A DNA stretch of 64,000 bases from Cymbomonas tetramitiformis. Lineage: Eukaryota; Chlorophyta; Pyramimonadophyceae; Pyramimonadales; Pyramimonadaceae. Location: NCBI GenBank assembly GCA_001247695.2, contig LGRX02034710.1, positions 1 through 64,000 on the forward strand, given 5' to 3'. The notes below the pieces were generated by a model that did not search any database, was not told where the DNA came from, and worked only from the letters and a program-made list of their open reading frames with translations. The position numbers and the translations under genes are program-made. Shown here piece by piece: positions 20,691 through 31,414 of the stretch; position 1 is the first letter of the stretch; each line of letters opens with the position of its first letter.

Positions 20691-22196
20691 AAGCTTGCTG
20701 TCCATTTACCACAGGTAAACGTGTGGGCTTTCCTCATCCACAGGAACGCTGGTGGGCCTTTAGACAGGTGCTTAAGCACTCATCCAAATACAGGCTTGAT
20801 GGGCCAACAATGTATAAAATGGTGGGGGTCCACCACACAAAGTGGGTGGACAATCCTCATCCACATAGTGGCTTATCCTCATCCACAGGATAGTTAGTGG
20901 GCCATCTTTATCTTCAAGACTGGCTTGTTGGTCATCCTATACCACAGGAAGACGTGTGGGTCTCCTCATCCACAGGAACGCTGGTGGGCCTTTAGACAGG
21001 TGCTTAAGCACTCATCCAAAAACAGCCTTGATGGGCCAACAATGTATAAAATGGTGGGGGTCCACCACACAAAGTGGGTGGACAATCCTCATCCACATAG
21101 TGGCTTATCCTCATCCACAGGATAGTTAGCGGGCCATCTTTATCTCCAAGACTGGCTTGTTGGTCACCCTTTACCACAGGTAGACGTGTGGGCCTCCTCA
21201 TCCACAGAACGCTGGTGGGCCTTTGGACAGGTGCTTAAGCCCTATCCAAAAACAGGCTTGATGGGCCAACAATGTATAAAATGGTGGGGGTCCATCACAC
21301 AAAGTGGATGGACAATCCTCATCCACATAGTGGCTTATCCTCATCCACAGGATAGTTAGCGGGCCATCTTTATCTCCAAGACTGGCTTGTTGGTCACCCT
21401 TTACCACAGGTAGACGTGTGGGCCTCCTCATCCACAGAACGCTGGTGGGCCTTTGGACAGGTGCTTAAGCCCTATCCAAAAACAGGCTTGATGGGCCAAC
21501 AATGTATAAAATGGTGGGGGTCCACCACACAAAGTGGGTGGACAATCCTCATCCACATAGTGGCTTATCCTCATCCACAGGATAGTTAGTGGGCCATCTT
21601 TATCTCCAAGACTGGCTTGTTGGTCATCCTATACCACAGGAAGACGTGTGGGTCTCCTCATCCACAGGAACGCTGGTGGGCCTTTGGACAGGTGCTTAAG
21701 CCCTATCCAAAAACAGGCTTGATGGGCCAACAATGTATAAAATGGTGGGGGTCCACCACACAAAGTGGGTGGACAATCCTCATCCACATAGTGGCTTATC
21801 CTCATCCACAGGATAGTTAGCGGGCCATCTTTATCTCCAAGACTGGCTTGTTGGTCACCCTTTACCACAGGTAGACGTGTGGGCCTCCTCATCCACAGAA
21901 CGCTGGTGGGCCTTTGGACAGGTGCTTAAGCCCTATCCAAAAACAGGCTTGATGGGCCAACAATGTATAAAATGGTGGGGGTCCACCACACAAAGTGGGT
22001 GGACAATCCTCATCCACATAGTGGCTTATCCTCATCCACAGGATAGTTAGTGGGCCATCTTTATCTCCAAGACTGGCTTGTTGGTCACCCTATCACAGGA
22101 AGACGTGTGGGCCTCCTCATCCACAGAACGCTGGTGGGCCTTTGGACAGGTGCTTAAGCCCTATCCAAAAACAGGCTTGATGGGCCAACAATGTAT
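20690..22196. repeat. 230-bp satellite, about 6.5 units
   Basis: Unit marks (GGTGGGCCTT) fall at 20751, 20983, 21213, 21443, 21675, 21905 and 22133: spacings 232, 230, 230, 232, 230, 228. Each unit contains three or four CATCCACA motifs, a CTTGATGGGCCAACAATG block and GGTGGGGGTCCA. Units are nearly identical. Repeated translated ORFs (MRRPTRLPVV...) are by-products. The array sits between the helicase gene and gene A. Confidence 0.92.
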
Positions 22197-22298
22197 AATG
22201 TCAATAATGTCAATGAACAATGTATTCATGACCGTGGTCGTTAAACTTTGCAATTAATTGTTGATATCAAGGTTTTTTGGTTGAAAATGTAGTGCGAA

Positions 22299-24775
22299 CT
22301 ACAATGAGGATAAAGTATACATATAGAAAAGTTGGCTCGGGTCTGGACCCATTGGAAAAGGAATTTCTCTAAATGTTTGATGGTTATAATTGTCTACAAG
22401 CACCCATGAATGATCATGCTTTACAGAAATGTAGAAATGAGATCCGGTATAATGAGCAACTCCTGTCAAATCATATTTATGTGTATAACCATTGGCCAGA
22501 TTCAATATATTTTCAGTTGCAGATGGGATTATGTTGACATCTGGAGTGTTGCTTCTGATGGTTGCAACATTAATGATGATAGAAGTTGGAGGGGAATTTA
22601 TCCGTTGGTAAACGTGTTCGGTCTTGGATAAATTGTCTGCGACATCAGTAATCGCTAAATTGTCTGTAAGGGTTTCACTGACAAGGGATACACAATGTGA
22701 ACATGTGAAAACACGGGGAAGTTTAGTGTCCAAATCGATCAACTTGAAAGGATCTACGTGATCACTTTTGAATAAATGACGGTACGTGTATAAGATATTT
22801 GAACACCATGAATGTGGACTCCAGGGACAAGCAAATTTAACCTTAGTTTTTTCAACATTGCAAGCGGTGCATTTGTAATGCTGTTAGATATGTAGGGCTA
22901 CAATGTCAGAAGATTTTGAATAAATTGTTCTAAGGGTGGCATGTAATGACCCAAAGGATCCATTGGCACCAGCTTCATGCAAGGTGACATGATGTCGTAA
23001 TTTATTCCTAGAAGAAGAAATATCTTTGGCAATTCCTCGATATCGAGCCCATAAACTATCATACACTAATTGAGTAAGGGTGGGATCGGTTGACGAAAAT
23101 ATGTATTTGGTACATAGATGATATAACCATTCGATGCATGGATCAATGAAGCAGGAGTTGGCCTCCCAAGGAATGTGCACCATTGATGTATTGACTGGTA
23201 ATAAAGTATTTACTGGGTTAATCGATGTAGTAGACGACATTTCCGCAGGATTACCATTTGTATCAATATTTTCTACAGCAATAGGTGTTTGAGTATACAC
23301 TAAGATGTATGCGTCTTTTGCCAAACTTGATGGTGTAATGTGAGACACATTGTGATCGTCACATTGTAACCAACCTCCATTTTGCTGGACAATACAAGTT
23401 GTATAGTGTCCAGAAGAAACATTGTTACCGAAATGCTTGACCACTCCTATTAATTTATAGGTTACATCTTGTGATGTAACTTTGAGGTCTTTTGAGGTCA
23501 ATGTTTGTGTAATTGAGACGTGTATAGGCAATTTTTTACCATGGTTATCATATTTCGCAATCAATATGACTAAAGTTTTTGGCAGTTGTTCAATAGTTTT
23601 AAGTTGCATGTTATTATTACTGTTTATGTTGCACACTGGGCATTGCCAAAGAATGTTGGTACAACCTAGAGCATGATTAATACAAGCTTTCAAGGATATA
23701 TTAGGCTTAGATGTAGGTACATTTAAAATGAAATTTGTATCTTGAATTGAATTATATACATGCCCGGTACAAGGATGATTTGTACACCTTTGTGTATATT
23801 TGTACGTTCCTTGAAATGATGTTTTTGGTAAGCTAGGATGAAGTAAATTGAGTAGTTTTACCAAGAATTCTCCTGCATCATGTTGAGATGAGTTGTTGTA
23901 TTGTGGAATTAATCGTCGAATATTAAATAAACATGATTCAGGTTGAGCGGAAACGCCCGTTGATATTTGAGTTGACAAGGAATGAAAAGACAAAATTAGC
24001 TTACGAATGGTGTCACTTGTTTGAGTGGTGGATGCAAATTGATTTAAGTAACCAGGAACTTTTGTCAATATGTGCATCACTGCAGAAAAGTAGCACGTGT
24101 TTCCAAGGTTTGGAATTCCACTAAGTGATACACTATTATTTGATACAGCAGTGTGTTGTTTAAGTGGAATTTTGGGAGATACCTTGGAAGGTTTTTTAGG
24201 ATCTACAGATATAGATTCCGTGGTGACAAACACCATTGGTGTATCAATGTAAACATCAACGTGTTTGTCTTTTAGACAAGCTAATCTCTCATACTCTAGT
24301 TGAATTGATTTTCTCATAGAAGCGTGCCGATTTGAGGCGAAATGAAAGTTAAGTAAGGGGCTTATCAAAAACACATTCTCAATGGATTGTGCCCGTGATA
24401 TTGCGACATATTCCAAACCTGGGGCAAAGCATTGTTTCTCATTCTCAGTGGGACACACGACTAATCCGTGTTTTGCAGTTAATCCTTGGCTTTTGTGTAT
24501 GGTTATACAATGAGCTGTCTTCAACTTTAGTTGTTTACGTACATACTTTTTTGATAGCTTTGACCGACTTGCCTCAGCGACAAATGGCACAATTCTGGGG
24601 ATTGTTAAACTGACTGACTCTCCTTGATAACCCCATCCATCTCCGCCATCCATTTGTACAAACACAATTGGGATTTCGTAGTTATCCTTGAAGCCACGCT
24701 GGAAATTGAAAAGAGTGCGCTGATGATCAATTATGGCAGCATAGCAAGCATCTAGGAAGTGATCCGTACCGTACT
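22299..24775 (-). pseudogene. Pif1-type helicase C-terminus fused to two USP-like peptidases
   Basis: One reading frame runs from about 24770 to 22299 with a single in-frame stop (TAA at 22886-22884). The N-terminal part of the helicase is missing: two stops lie at about 24775 and homology does not continue upstream. Seen in order: helicase motif V (TIHKSQG) and motif VI (EYVAISRA); a complete USP domain with Cys box (GNTCYFSAV), HDAGEF box, zinc ligands (CTNHPC, CPVC) and His box (SSGHYTTC...GGWLQCDD); then a second peptidase-like domain with NSCFIDPC before the stop and, after it, CTAC/CSHC zinc pairs and TGSHFYISV...HSWVLVDN. The helicase would unwind DNA; the USPs would remove ubiquitin or a related modifier. 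As it stands the gene is probably dead, or the stop is read through. Confidence 0.8.
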
Positions 24776-25464
24776 ATCAACATGTGTTGCCAGTTACGCC
24801 CCAGTTTTCTTACAAAATCTTCTTAACTTGCACCCGCTCTTCACATGGGCCCGACAGTAGAAGTCGCTTTTCGCAACGCAGTGCCCAGCACGAGTTTCAA
24901 GTTTCAGCAAACTCAAAGCGAATAGGAAAATATTTATTCGATATCCCGCGACCACTTAGGACAGTCTCGTTACGGTTACAGCGTTGCCTTCTCGGTTAGA
25001 ATATCGAGAAAAGTGAGTTTGCTGATTTATTCGGTAAATGGCAGCTAACTAGCCGTAACATTCTTGGAGCCGTGGTGTGCTTGAGAGTTACGTTTGGGAA
25101 ATATCAGGCCGGCATCGGCAGATCGACTGCCACCAACGGGAAATAAAACGGATGACAGCTAATCTAAAGAATATGACGTCGATCGAATCTGATTGATGTA
25201 ATATTTCGCACGCAATTGTAAATGTTAAATGACCGTTAGAAGTACAATAAGAAATTACGTTTCATTTACGAGTTCAATCAAAATTACAACCCTACAAATC
25301 TATACGATAGCAACATTTACATTAACAGTGTAGAAATATTAAAACAAAACATTTTCAATTGTTTTTTTCTTTACAAACAAATTTACGACCAAATCAGACA
25401 CGATTAAATGATGATTGTCAACTACTTTCGCTCACAACATCACAACAGATACTATACTACTAGT
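24776..25464. other. spacer between helicase and B3
   Basis: No reading frame continues the helicase and no conserved ORF is visible. It contains the putative breakpoint that removed the helicase N-terminus, then A+T-rich sequence serving as the 3' region of B3. Confidence 0.5.
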
Positions 25465-26525
25465 CTAGTTCTGTTTTGCCTTGGTCTTTTTTCCTTTCTT
25501 AGCTGAAGGTACAGCGCCAGGCGCTGCTTCCATGTTCGCGATCGCGCCAGTAGCAACAGCGTCAGCGTCAGCGTCAACAGCGTCAACAGCGCCAGCGTCA
25601 ACAGCGCCAACGCCAGCGCCAGTCTCGCCAGCGCCAACTGCCATTGCAAAATCTTCAGTAGGTGCAGCAGTAAGTGCAACATTAGGCGCTTGGCCAGTAG
25701 GTGCAATATCGCCAGCACCAGCAGGGACTTCTTCAGGAATGGGATCGCCAACATCGCCAACGGGTGGTGCAACCATGGTAAGATACATGGGTGCAGCACC
25801 AGTAGGTGCCTCGCTTGCGCCAGCGCACGAAGCACCTGCACAATCAAGCACAAAAACGAAACATTTTTAGTAAATATACAACAGAATTATTTTGTTCAGA
25901 GCCACATTGAACCCAACAAACAAATAGACAATTATAATTTACCTGCGCCATCAGGAAATGGCAAGGCGATCTTGGCTTTGCCCTTGCCTTTGCGCCTTTT
26001 AGGTGGTGGGGGAGGAGGGGTGACGTAATCTTCGTCCTCACTATCGCTGTCGATAGTGAGAACCTGGCGATTGCTGATCCAGGTTGAAGGTAGCCCCCAT
26101 TCTTTGATAAAAGCATGGGGCAGGTCCTTCGTGACCTCCACAATGGCCTCCAGGGTCTGGACAGCGCCAGAGATGTCCGCGATGTTCCTGGACAGCTCGT
26201 AGCTCGAGGCCAGGCTCAAGTTGTAAAATGTCTCGGAGGACATGTAAATGTCGTACAGCTTGCCCACCTCCACGTGCTCCAGCAGAGGAGCTACGTCCTG
26301 TAGGGTTGCTCCAGCCATGAGCCTCCACCCAGTGGCCATGAGAACGTCGCCAGGGGCATCTCTGAAAGTGACTGATACCACGGGTTGCTTATCTTTGGTA
26401 CGTGATAAGGTGCGTGATTTGCTTTCGCATATAGCAAAAACACGGAATTTAAGACTGGATAGGTCCTCATCGTTCTCAAACTTAGTCTTCAGGGTGCCAA
26501 ACCAAGTCTTGGAAAATTGAGACAT
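25465..26525 (-). CDS. gene B3: OB-fold/RPA-like protein, 2 exons
   Basis: Exons 26525-25943 and 25835-25465 (donor GCAG|GTAAAT, acceptor TGCAG|GTGC, 107-bp intron) give 317 aa. Residues about 25-100 show an OB-fold pattern as in RPA ssDNA-binding domains: LKFRVFAICESK, VVSVTFRDAPGDVLMATGW, then a helix and VGKLYDIYMSS. Conserved with B1/B2 are RNIADIS and LPSTWISN. Then come an acidic patch (DSDSEDEDY), a Pro-run with KRRKGKGKAK, an exon-2 Ala/Asp/Gly-rich repeat tail (DA repeats) and a basic end (KKGKKTKAKQN). Divergent in sequence from B1 but identical in plan (MSQ start, intron before the low-complexity half differs in position). Likely binds single-stranded DNA, inferred. Confidence 0.72.
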
Positions 26526-28905
26526 GTTGAAGTTAAAGTTGCTTTGATGTATATTTTTGAATTCAGAAATGATAACAATAAGAGTCGTTGGTAATTTATA
26601 TGTTGATACATAGGGGCACTGTCACAAATTTAGATGAATGTGTGTGGCCATAATGATCGCCAAATGTCGTCATCAAAGCATGCCAATTGTCAAATGTGTT
26701 ACATTTGTAGCGTATCAACAATTATTTGCATTTTATATCAATTTGATGGTTGAAATTACTTTGAGCAAACTCTGATTTCATCAATTATTCATGTATCAAT
26801 CGATGTGATTGGCCAAACAAATATGTTTCATTTTGAACCAAAGATGAAGCGAAATTGTTCATATTTCAAATCTTAAGCTGATTTTATAGTAATATGTTGT
26901 CAATTGCAATTGGTGAACAAACAAATCAAATCAAATTGGGTCGTACTATTCAAATGACAAGATAGTTGTGATTCATTGTTTAAGTATTCGATCATATTTG
27001 ATAATTGATTGGTTGTAAATTTTGATGTGAAATTTGTCTTAGATATCGTGAGTGGTCTATGGTTAATAGACACTGAGAGGCCCACATGTGGACAGAGGGC
27101 AGAAGGGGTTGTGGTGTGGTTGCAGGTTGCAGTGTAGGGCGGGGCGAGGGGGTGGTCGTTAGGGGTGTGACAAGGAATAGTGGGGGACTTATTGGTATGG
27201 GGTTGATACAAGGTATGTCAGAACAAAGAAAGAAAATGATGGATCGTGACTATGATAAACCGGGTGACCAAATAAATACGGTGACGTGCAGTAAGCGGTT
27301 AACTAGATCGCGGCGGTTATAAGATATAGGTTCGTGCACCCAAGCCCCACCCGGCCAATTGTGATCGAAGCATGCGATGGCATTGACCCCCCAATCATGC
27401 GCCCTCCTCCCCCGACCAAACATTCAGCATCCAACACCCCCCAACACATTTCAGTCCAGTGGGGAGAGGGCGAACCCCTTCTCCTCCCCCCAAAAATAAA
27501 AATGTAATGTAAGCGGCCATGGGCCCAGCTCATATGGTTCGACGTTCATGACAGTGTCATCAGCCTTCATTTTCGCAGATTTGCGTGTCACTGAGTCTCA
27601 ATTCTCATGTCTGATGTGTCCTTGGCGACCACATCCAAATATTTAAACAGGTTTTATATTATAAATTATTTATTTTAAATTTATTATAATAAGCGTGACA
27701 GATCAAACAGCGACGCATGACGCTGACGATGATTATCAAAAAGCGTCATGCATGATGGATGATGACAGCGAACGAAAGCGTCATGCATGATGACAACGAT
27801 CAAGAAGCGTCTACGTCTACACGATGACAGCGTCTACCAATGACAGCAAAGGGCCGACAACCTCATGATTATGATTTCCCCCAAAACATTTTATTTATAC
27901 ACAAAAGTTTGACATAAAAAACCAGATTTTTCAAAGATGTGACAAACTCCCGCTTTACTATCGTGTCATGTCATGTCGTGTTACTGTCATAATTAAAAAG
28001 AGCGTGAGCGCAAAAAGCGTGACAGTCGAAAAGCGTAAAAGCGTCAAAGCGTCAAAGAATAAAATTTAATAAATAATAAGCCGTCGATTTCTCTACGGGT
28101 CACGGCCACCCCTGTGGGGGGCGGGGGAAGGGTTCTCCCCCCCACACACCCCCCCCAAAAAAAAAATGTGAGAAGCAGCTTGCTTTCCATCGGAGGTCGG
28201 CCAGCCCATACAGCTGACGTTCATGGTCGATTTCCCTACGGGTCACGGCCACCCCAGTGGGGTCCCCCACACCCCAAAAAAATGTGAGAAGCAGCTTGAT
28301 TTTCATCGCGATACGGGCTCGGCCAGCCCATACTGTAGAGCTCTACAGCTGACGATGACGTTCATGACATTGTCATCAACTTTCATTCTCGAAGCTTTAC
28401 GCGTTACAGACTGCGTCTCATGTCATGTCATACGTCTAACGTCTTATGTGTCAATGTCCAGTCGACCACATGCAAATATTTATACCGTCATAAAGTCTTC
28501 GTCTTATTTTAAAATTAAATAAGTCATATTAAAAATAATACTAGAGTGTTAAGTTATACAGTGCTAAGTTATATTTATAATCAACAGCCGTGACACTGTA
28601 TATATATACCACGTATATATATTATATTATATTGACCAATTAAATATATTAAGAGGCTTTGTATTGAATATTCTAAATATCAAATTATATACTGCCGCGT
28701 GCGACACATACATATCCACGACACACGAATCGTTTCGCAGTTTTCATCTACGACGCTAAAGTGCGTAACAGGGGTTAAATTGAGTGGGTGTAACGCGTAC
28801 GCTCGAAAAGCGTCTCGCTCGAAAAGCATACGCTCGAAAAGCGTGACACAAAGCAGTGTTCGTTTTGGAATAGTGGGTTTTCGGCGAAATGAACCTTTAA
28901 AAATT
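26526..28905. other. element D3 right arm, non-coding
   Basis: 2.4 kb without credible genes; duplicated in D4 (31415-33564), which shows that it is part of the element. It contains tandem AAGCGTCATGCATGATG-type motifs (27715-27830), CGTGAGCG/CGTCAAAGCG repeats, two C-run modules with GTGAGAAGCAGCTTG (28100-28310), and near the end four CGCTCGAAAAGCGT motifs (28800-28845). Such subterminal repeats are typical of mobile-element ends. Confidence 0.6.
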
Positions 28906-29166
28906 TATAGGGGGTACGTGAACGTACAGGTGGGGAAAAATCCAAATTCCTCAATTCTAAATTTTGCATTGTTACCATCAAATTGTGAGTGAACGCGGAG
29001 GTGCAAAAGGAATGTTGTGAAGTATTGAATAACAAATGTTTAGAAAAGCAAGTGGCATCGGCAATGAACACAAGGGTATTATTTGGGATACTTACGGAAC
29101 TAGATATTGCTATGTTGTCCAACCATATTGACACTGGTTGTGTTGTTAATTGACATGTAATGTTAT

Positions 29167-30964
29167 TCACGGGGAAGCCGATTTCCCCCCCACTGTATGG
29201 GGGCCTGCTTCTCCTTGCGTCACCCCTCACTGTGTGTGGCATGTGTCACCCGTGACCGTGCCACCGTCACGTTAGCCTTCCCTGTTTAGACAGTCCGTAT
29301 GTCTGTCTAGCCAGTTTATGCTATCACATTCCGAGCACCCGTCACTGTGTGTTTTCTGACTGCTTCGTATATATATACACCTTATATATATACACCGATA
29401 TCACCGTTTCTATCAGGTTATCGACCCACATCACGCTTGGTGGTGTTCGGTTTGGCTTGACTCGCTTTGGCTTTCCGCCGATTCTACAATTCCCTTTACT
29501 TCCTTTGGGCGTTCATCGGTTTGAGTGCAGCCGCCTCATCCAACTTCCTTGCCCGACTTCGCGTGGTTCCTACCGTCTGTGACTGGTTTTACGTGATCTC
29601 CCTCGGCCAAACTTCCTTTGTTTACTTCCTTCATTCTGGCCGCCTACTTCCTTCCACCAACGCTCTGGCCAGCAGCGCCTCTGCTGCCGGAAAACTGGCT
29701 TACCTTACGGCATTTTTGACGTGACCGCCGTGTTCCTCGTCAAAAACTGACTCAATTTGACTCCTACATCGTCCGATTCCGTTAATTTTACAAGAAGTTA
29801 CGTTATCTCCATCAACCCAAACGTCCACTCGACTTTCTGACTAGCAGCACCCCTTCTGGCGGGAATACGGGTTACCGTACGACGTTTTTGACATTACCCT
29901 CGTTTTCCTCGTCAAATTTCACCCCAATTTGACTTCTCCATCGCTTGGTTTGGTTAATTTTTCGAGGAGTTACCTTTCACCCACGAAACCCTATCGACGC
30001 GCCTTCCAGATTTTGCAGACGCAGAGATCATGGCCTCGCTACGCCAGCGTGCGCGCATGGCCGCAGTTCGGTCTGCACTGGACTTGCTTCGACGACAGCA
30101 TCTTCCCTTTGGCTGTGGTCTGGTGGTGCCTGGTGGTGCTTACACACCAAGCACCAAACTCGAGTCCATCGCGTTCGCCATCAACAACGAGTGCTTTGAC
30201 TCCTTCGACTTCGTCCCTCCACTCCCTTCGCCCTCGCCTTGCACCCCACCTGTTCACCATCTAGTGGTGTGTGGTGATGTTGCCACGCCCACTTCGCCCC
30301 TCACCATCGTTCCTTTCGAGCCATTCCCAATGCGCTCAATCGCGCCCCCTTACCGCATTTTTCACCTTCCACCTCCCCAACCCCTTCTCATCGACGCATT
30401 CGCTCTGGTGGTGCCAGGCTACTTTTGGCTTTGGCACCGCACAGGAGTTGGTTGATTCGTCGTCTGGATGCCCCTCGACATCTTCGAGGACACCGCCGCC
30501 ACCACTTAGTGAATACGCGGCCACATCGCAACCGACATGTTAGTGAACTAGTCTAGACCTTCGCCGCAATTATCTTGCAGAGTGACACCGCATCTTGCTA
30601 GCTGTTAGCTAGCTGCAATGGTCCCTTGAACTCTGACATTAAGTGACATTGGGTTTAGGTTTTAGGGTTTGCTTGCTCTAGGATTGCCACTCACACCTTC
30701 GGGGTGAGGTGGTGTCACGGGGAAGCCGATTTCCCCCCCACTGTATGGGGGCCTGCTTCTCCTTGCGTCACCCCTCACTGTGTGTGGCATGTGTCACCCG
30801 TGACCGTGCCACCGTCACGTTAGCCTTCCCTGTTTAGACAGTCCGTATGTCTGTCTAGCCAGTTTTATGCTATCACATTCCGAGCACCCGTCACTGTGTG
30901 TTTTCTGACTGCTTCGTATATATATACACCTTATATATATACACCGATATCACCGTTTCTATCA
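29167..30964 (+). mobile_element. E4: short LTR element (TRIM-like), complete
   Basis: LTRs 29167-29415 and 30715-30964 (249 and 250 bp, one indel seen) begin TCACGGGGAAGCC and end TTTCTATCA. Target duplication GTTAT at 29162-29166 and 30965-30969. The interior is 1.3 kb and lacks any pol domain. The 5' LTR is followed by GGTTATCGACCC; the 3' LTR is preceded by GGGGTGAGGTGGTG, as in E1-E3. The uninterrupted target is the equivalent of D3 around 17250-17275. Confidence 0.9.
30030..30455 (+). CDS. E4 internal ORF, gag remnant or unknown
   Basis: 141 codons from MASLRQRARM to WHRTGVG. Pro/Ser-rich with two hydrophobic patches (LPFGCGLVVPGG and FALVVPGYFWLW). It lacks the capsid-like helices and the zinc motif of the E1-E3 gag proteins. 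It could be a heavily shortened gag that keeps only terminal segments, or non-coding. GC-rich like the other gag ORFs. Confidence 0.35.
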   Translation: MASLRQRARMAAVRSALDLLRRQHLPFGCGLVVPGGAYTPSTKLESIAFAINNECFDSFDFVPPLPSPSPCTPPVHHLVVCGDVATPTSPLTIVPFEPFPMRSIAPPYRIFHLPPPQPLLIDAFALVVPGYFWLWHRTGVG

Positions 30965-30969
30965 GTTAT

Positions 30970-31414
30970 TAATTAAAACAAAGTACCGAATAAAGGAATA
31001 GTATAGTTGTAATCTCAAATTTAAGGGCACATTAACAACAACAAACAAGATAAATAGTCGGGACATTTGAAGCATTCACCAATTGGCATATTTAATGTCA
31101 AGGCTAGGATTTGGAAATTAAGGTTACCTTCTTAAGAAAATACTCTGGTGAGATTTGAGGGTTGGCAATGCAACTAGTAAAACTAAAATGTTATCTATTT
31201 ACTACAGGTCATTAAGATATCGAATGCAGGATTCCTCCGTTGACACCCTTTTCTCGCAACTTCTGGAGAGCGGGAGGAATGTTTGTTTGAAGATGTGGGA
31301 ACTCCAGGATCTTTGCATCCAATGATGTGATAGCAAGTCTTCTGACCCTCAGCTCTTCAACACGAAGTGATTTCAGGAAGTTATCCTGATCGATTGCATG
31401 TCCTCCGAAGTGAG
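30970..31414 (-). pseudogene. gene A remnant in D4 (3' exon fragment)
   Basis: Matches the A3 3' flank and last exon from its stop (TAA at about 31211) up to the codons for GGHAIDQD, then breaks at the D4 internal deletion. The small differences from A3 are mostly silent or conservative (for example LEELRVRR retained). Only about 65 codons remain. Confidence 0.8.

Larger units (their letters stand above)
16982..28905 (-). mobile_element. element D3: large gene-bearing copy (A, helicase-USP, B)
   Basis: Starts with the shared left terminus (TATAGGGGGTACGTGAACG). Its right end, AACCTTTAAAAATTTATA, abuts directly the left terminus of copy D4 (28906). D4 ends with the same AATTTATA at 33564, which fixes both right ends. 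Genes are all on the minus strand in transcription order B3 (26525-25465), helicase-USP (24775-22299), satellite, A3 (20417-17514). The repeated linkage of A and B in D1 and D2 argues that they are element genes. A Helitron-like mechanism is suggested by the Pif1-type helicase and RPA-like protein, but no Rep/HUH motif was found and the helicase gene is damaged. Confidence 0.6.

Noticed and set aside
20925..21892. Repeated MRRPTRLPVVKGDQ ORFs
   Set aside because: Translations of the 230-bp satellite.
26900..27533. ORFs at 26900-27533 also present at 31560-32255
   Set aside because: Duplicated only because the whole element arm is duplicated; they contain frame-changing differences and poly-G/C runs, so not under coding constraint.
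16982..28905. Integrated DNA virus or Maverick/Polinton
   Set aside because: No protein-primed polymerase, capsid, packaging ATPase or retroviral-type integrase seen; only helicase, USP-like, OB-fold and unknown proteins.
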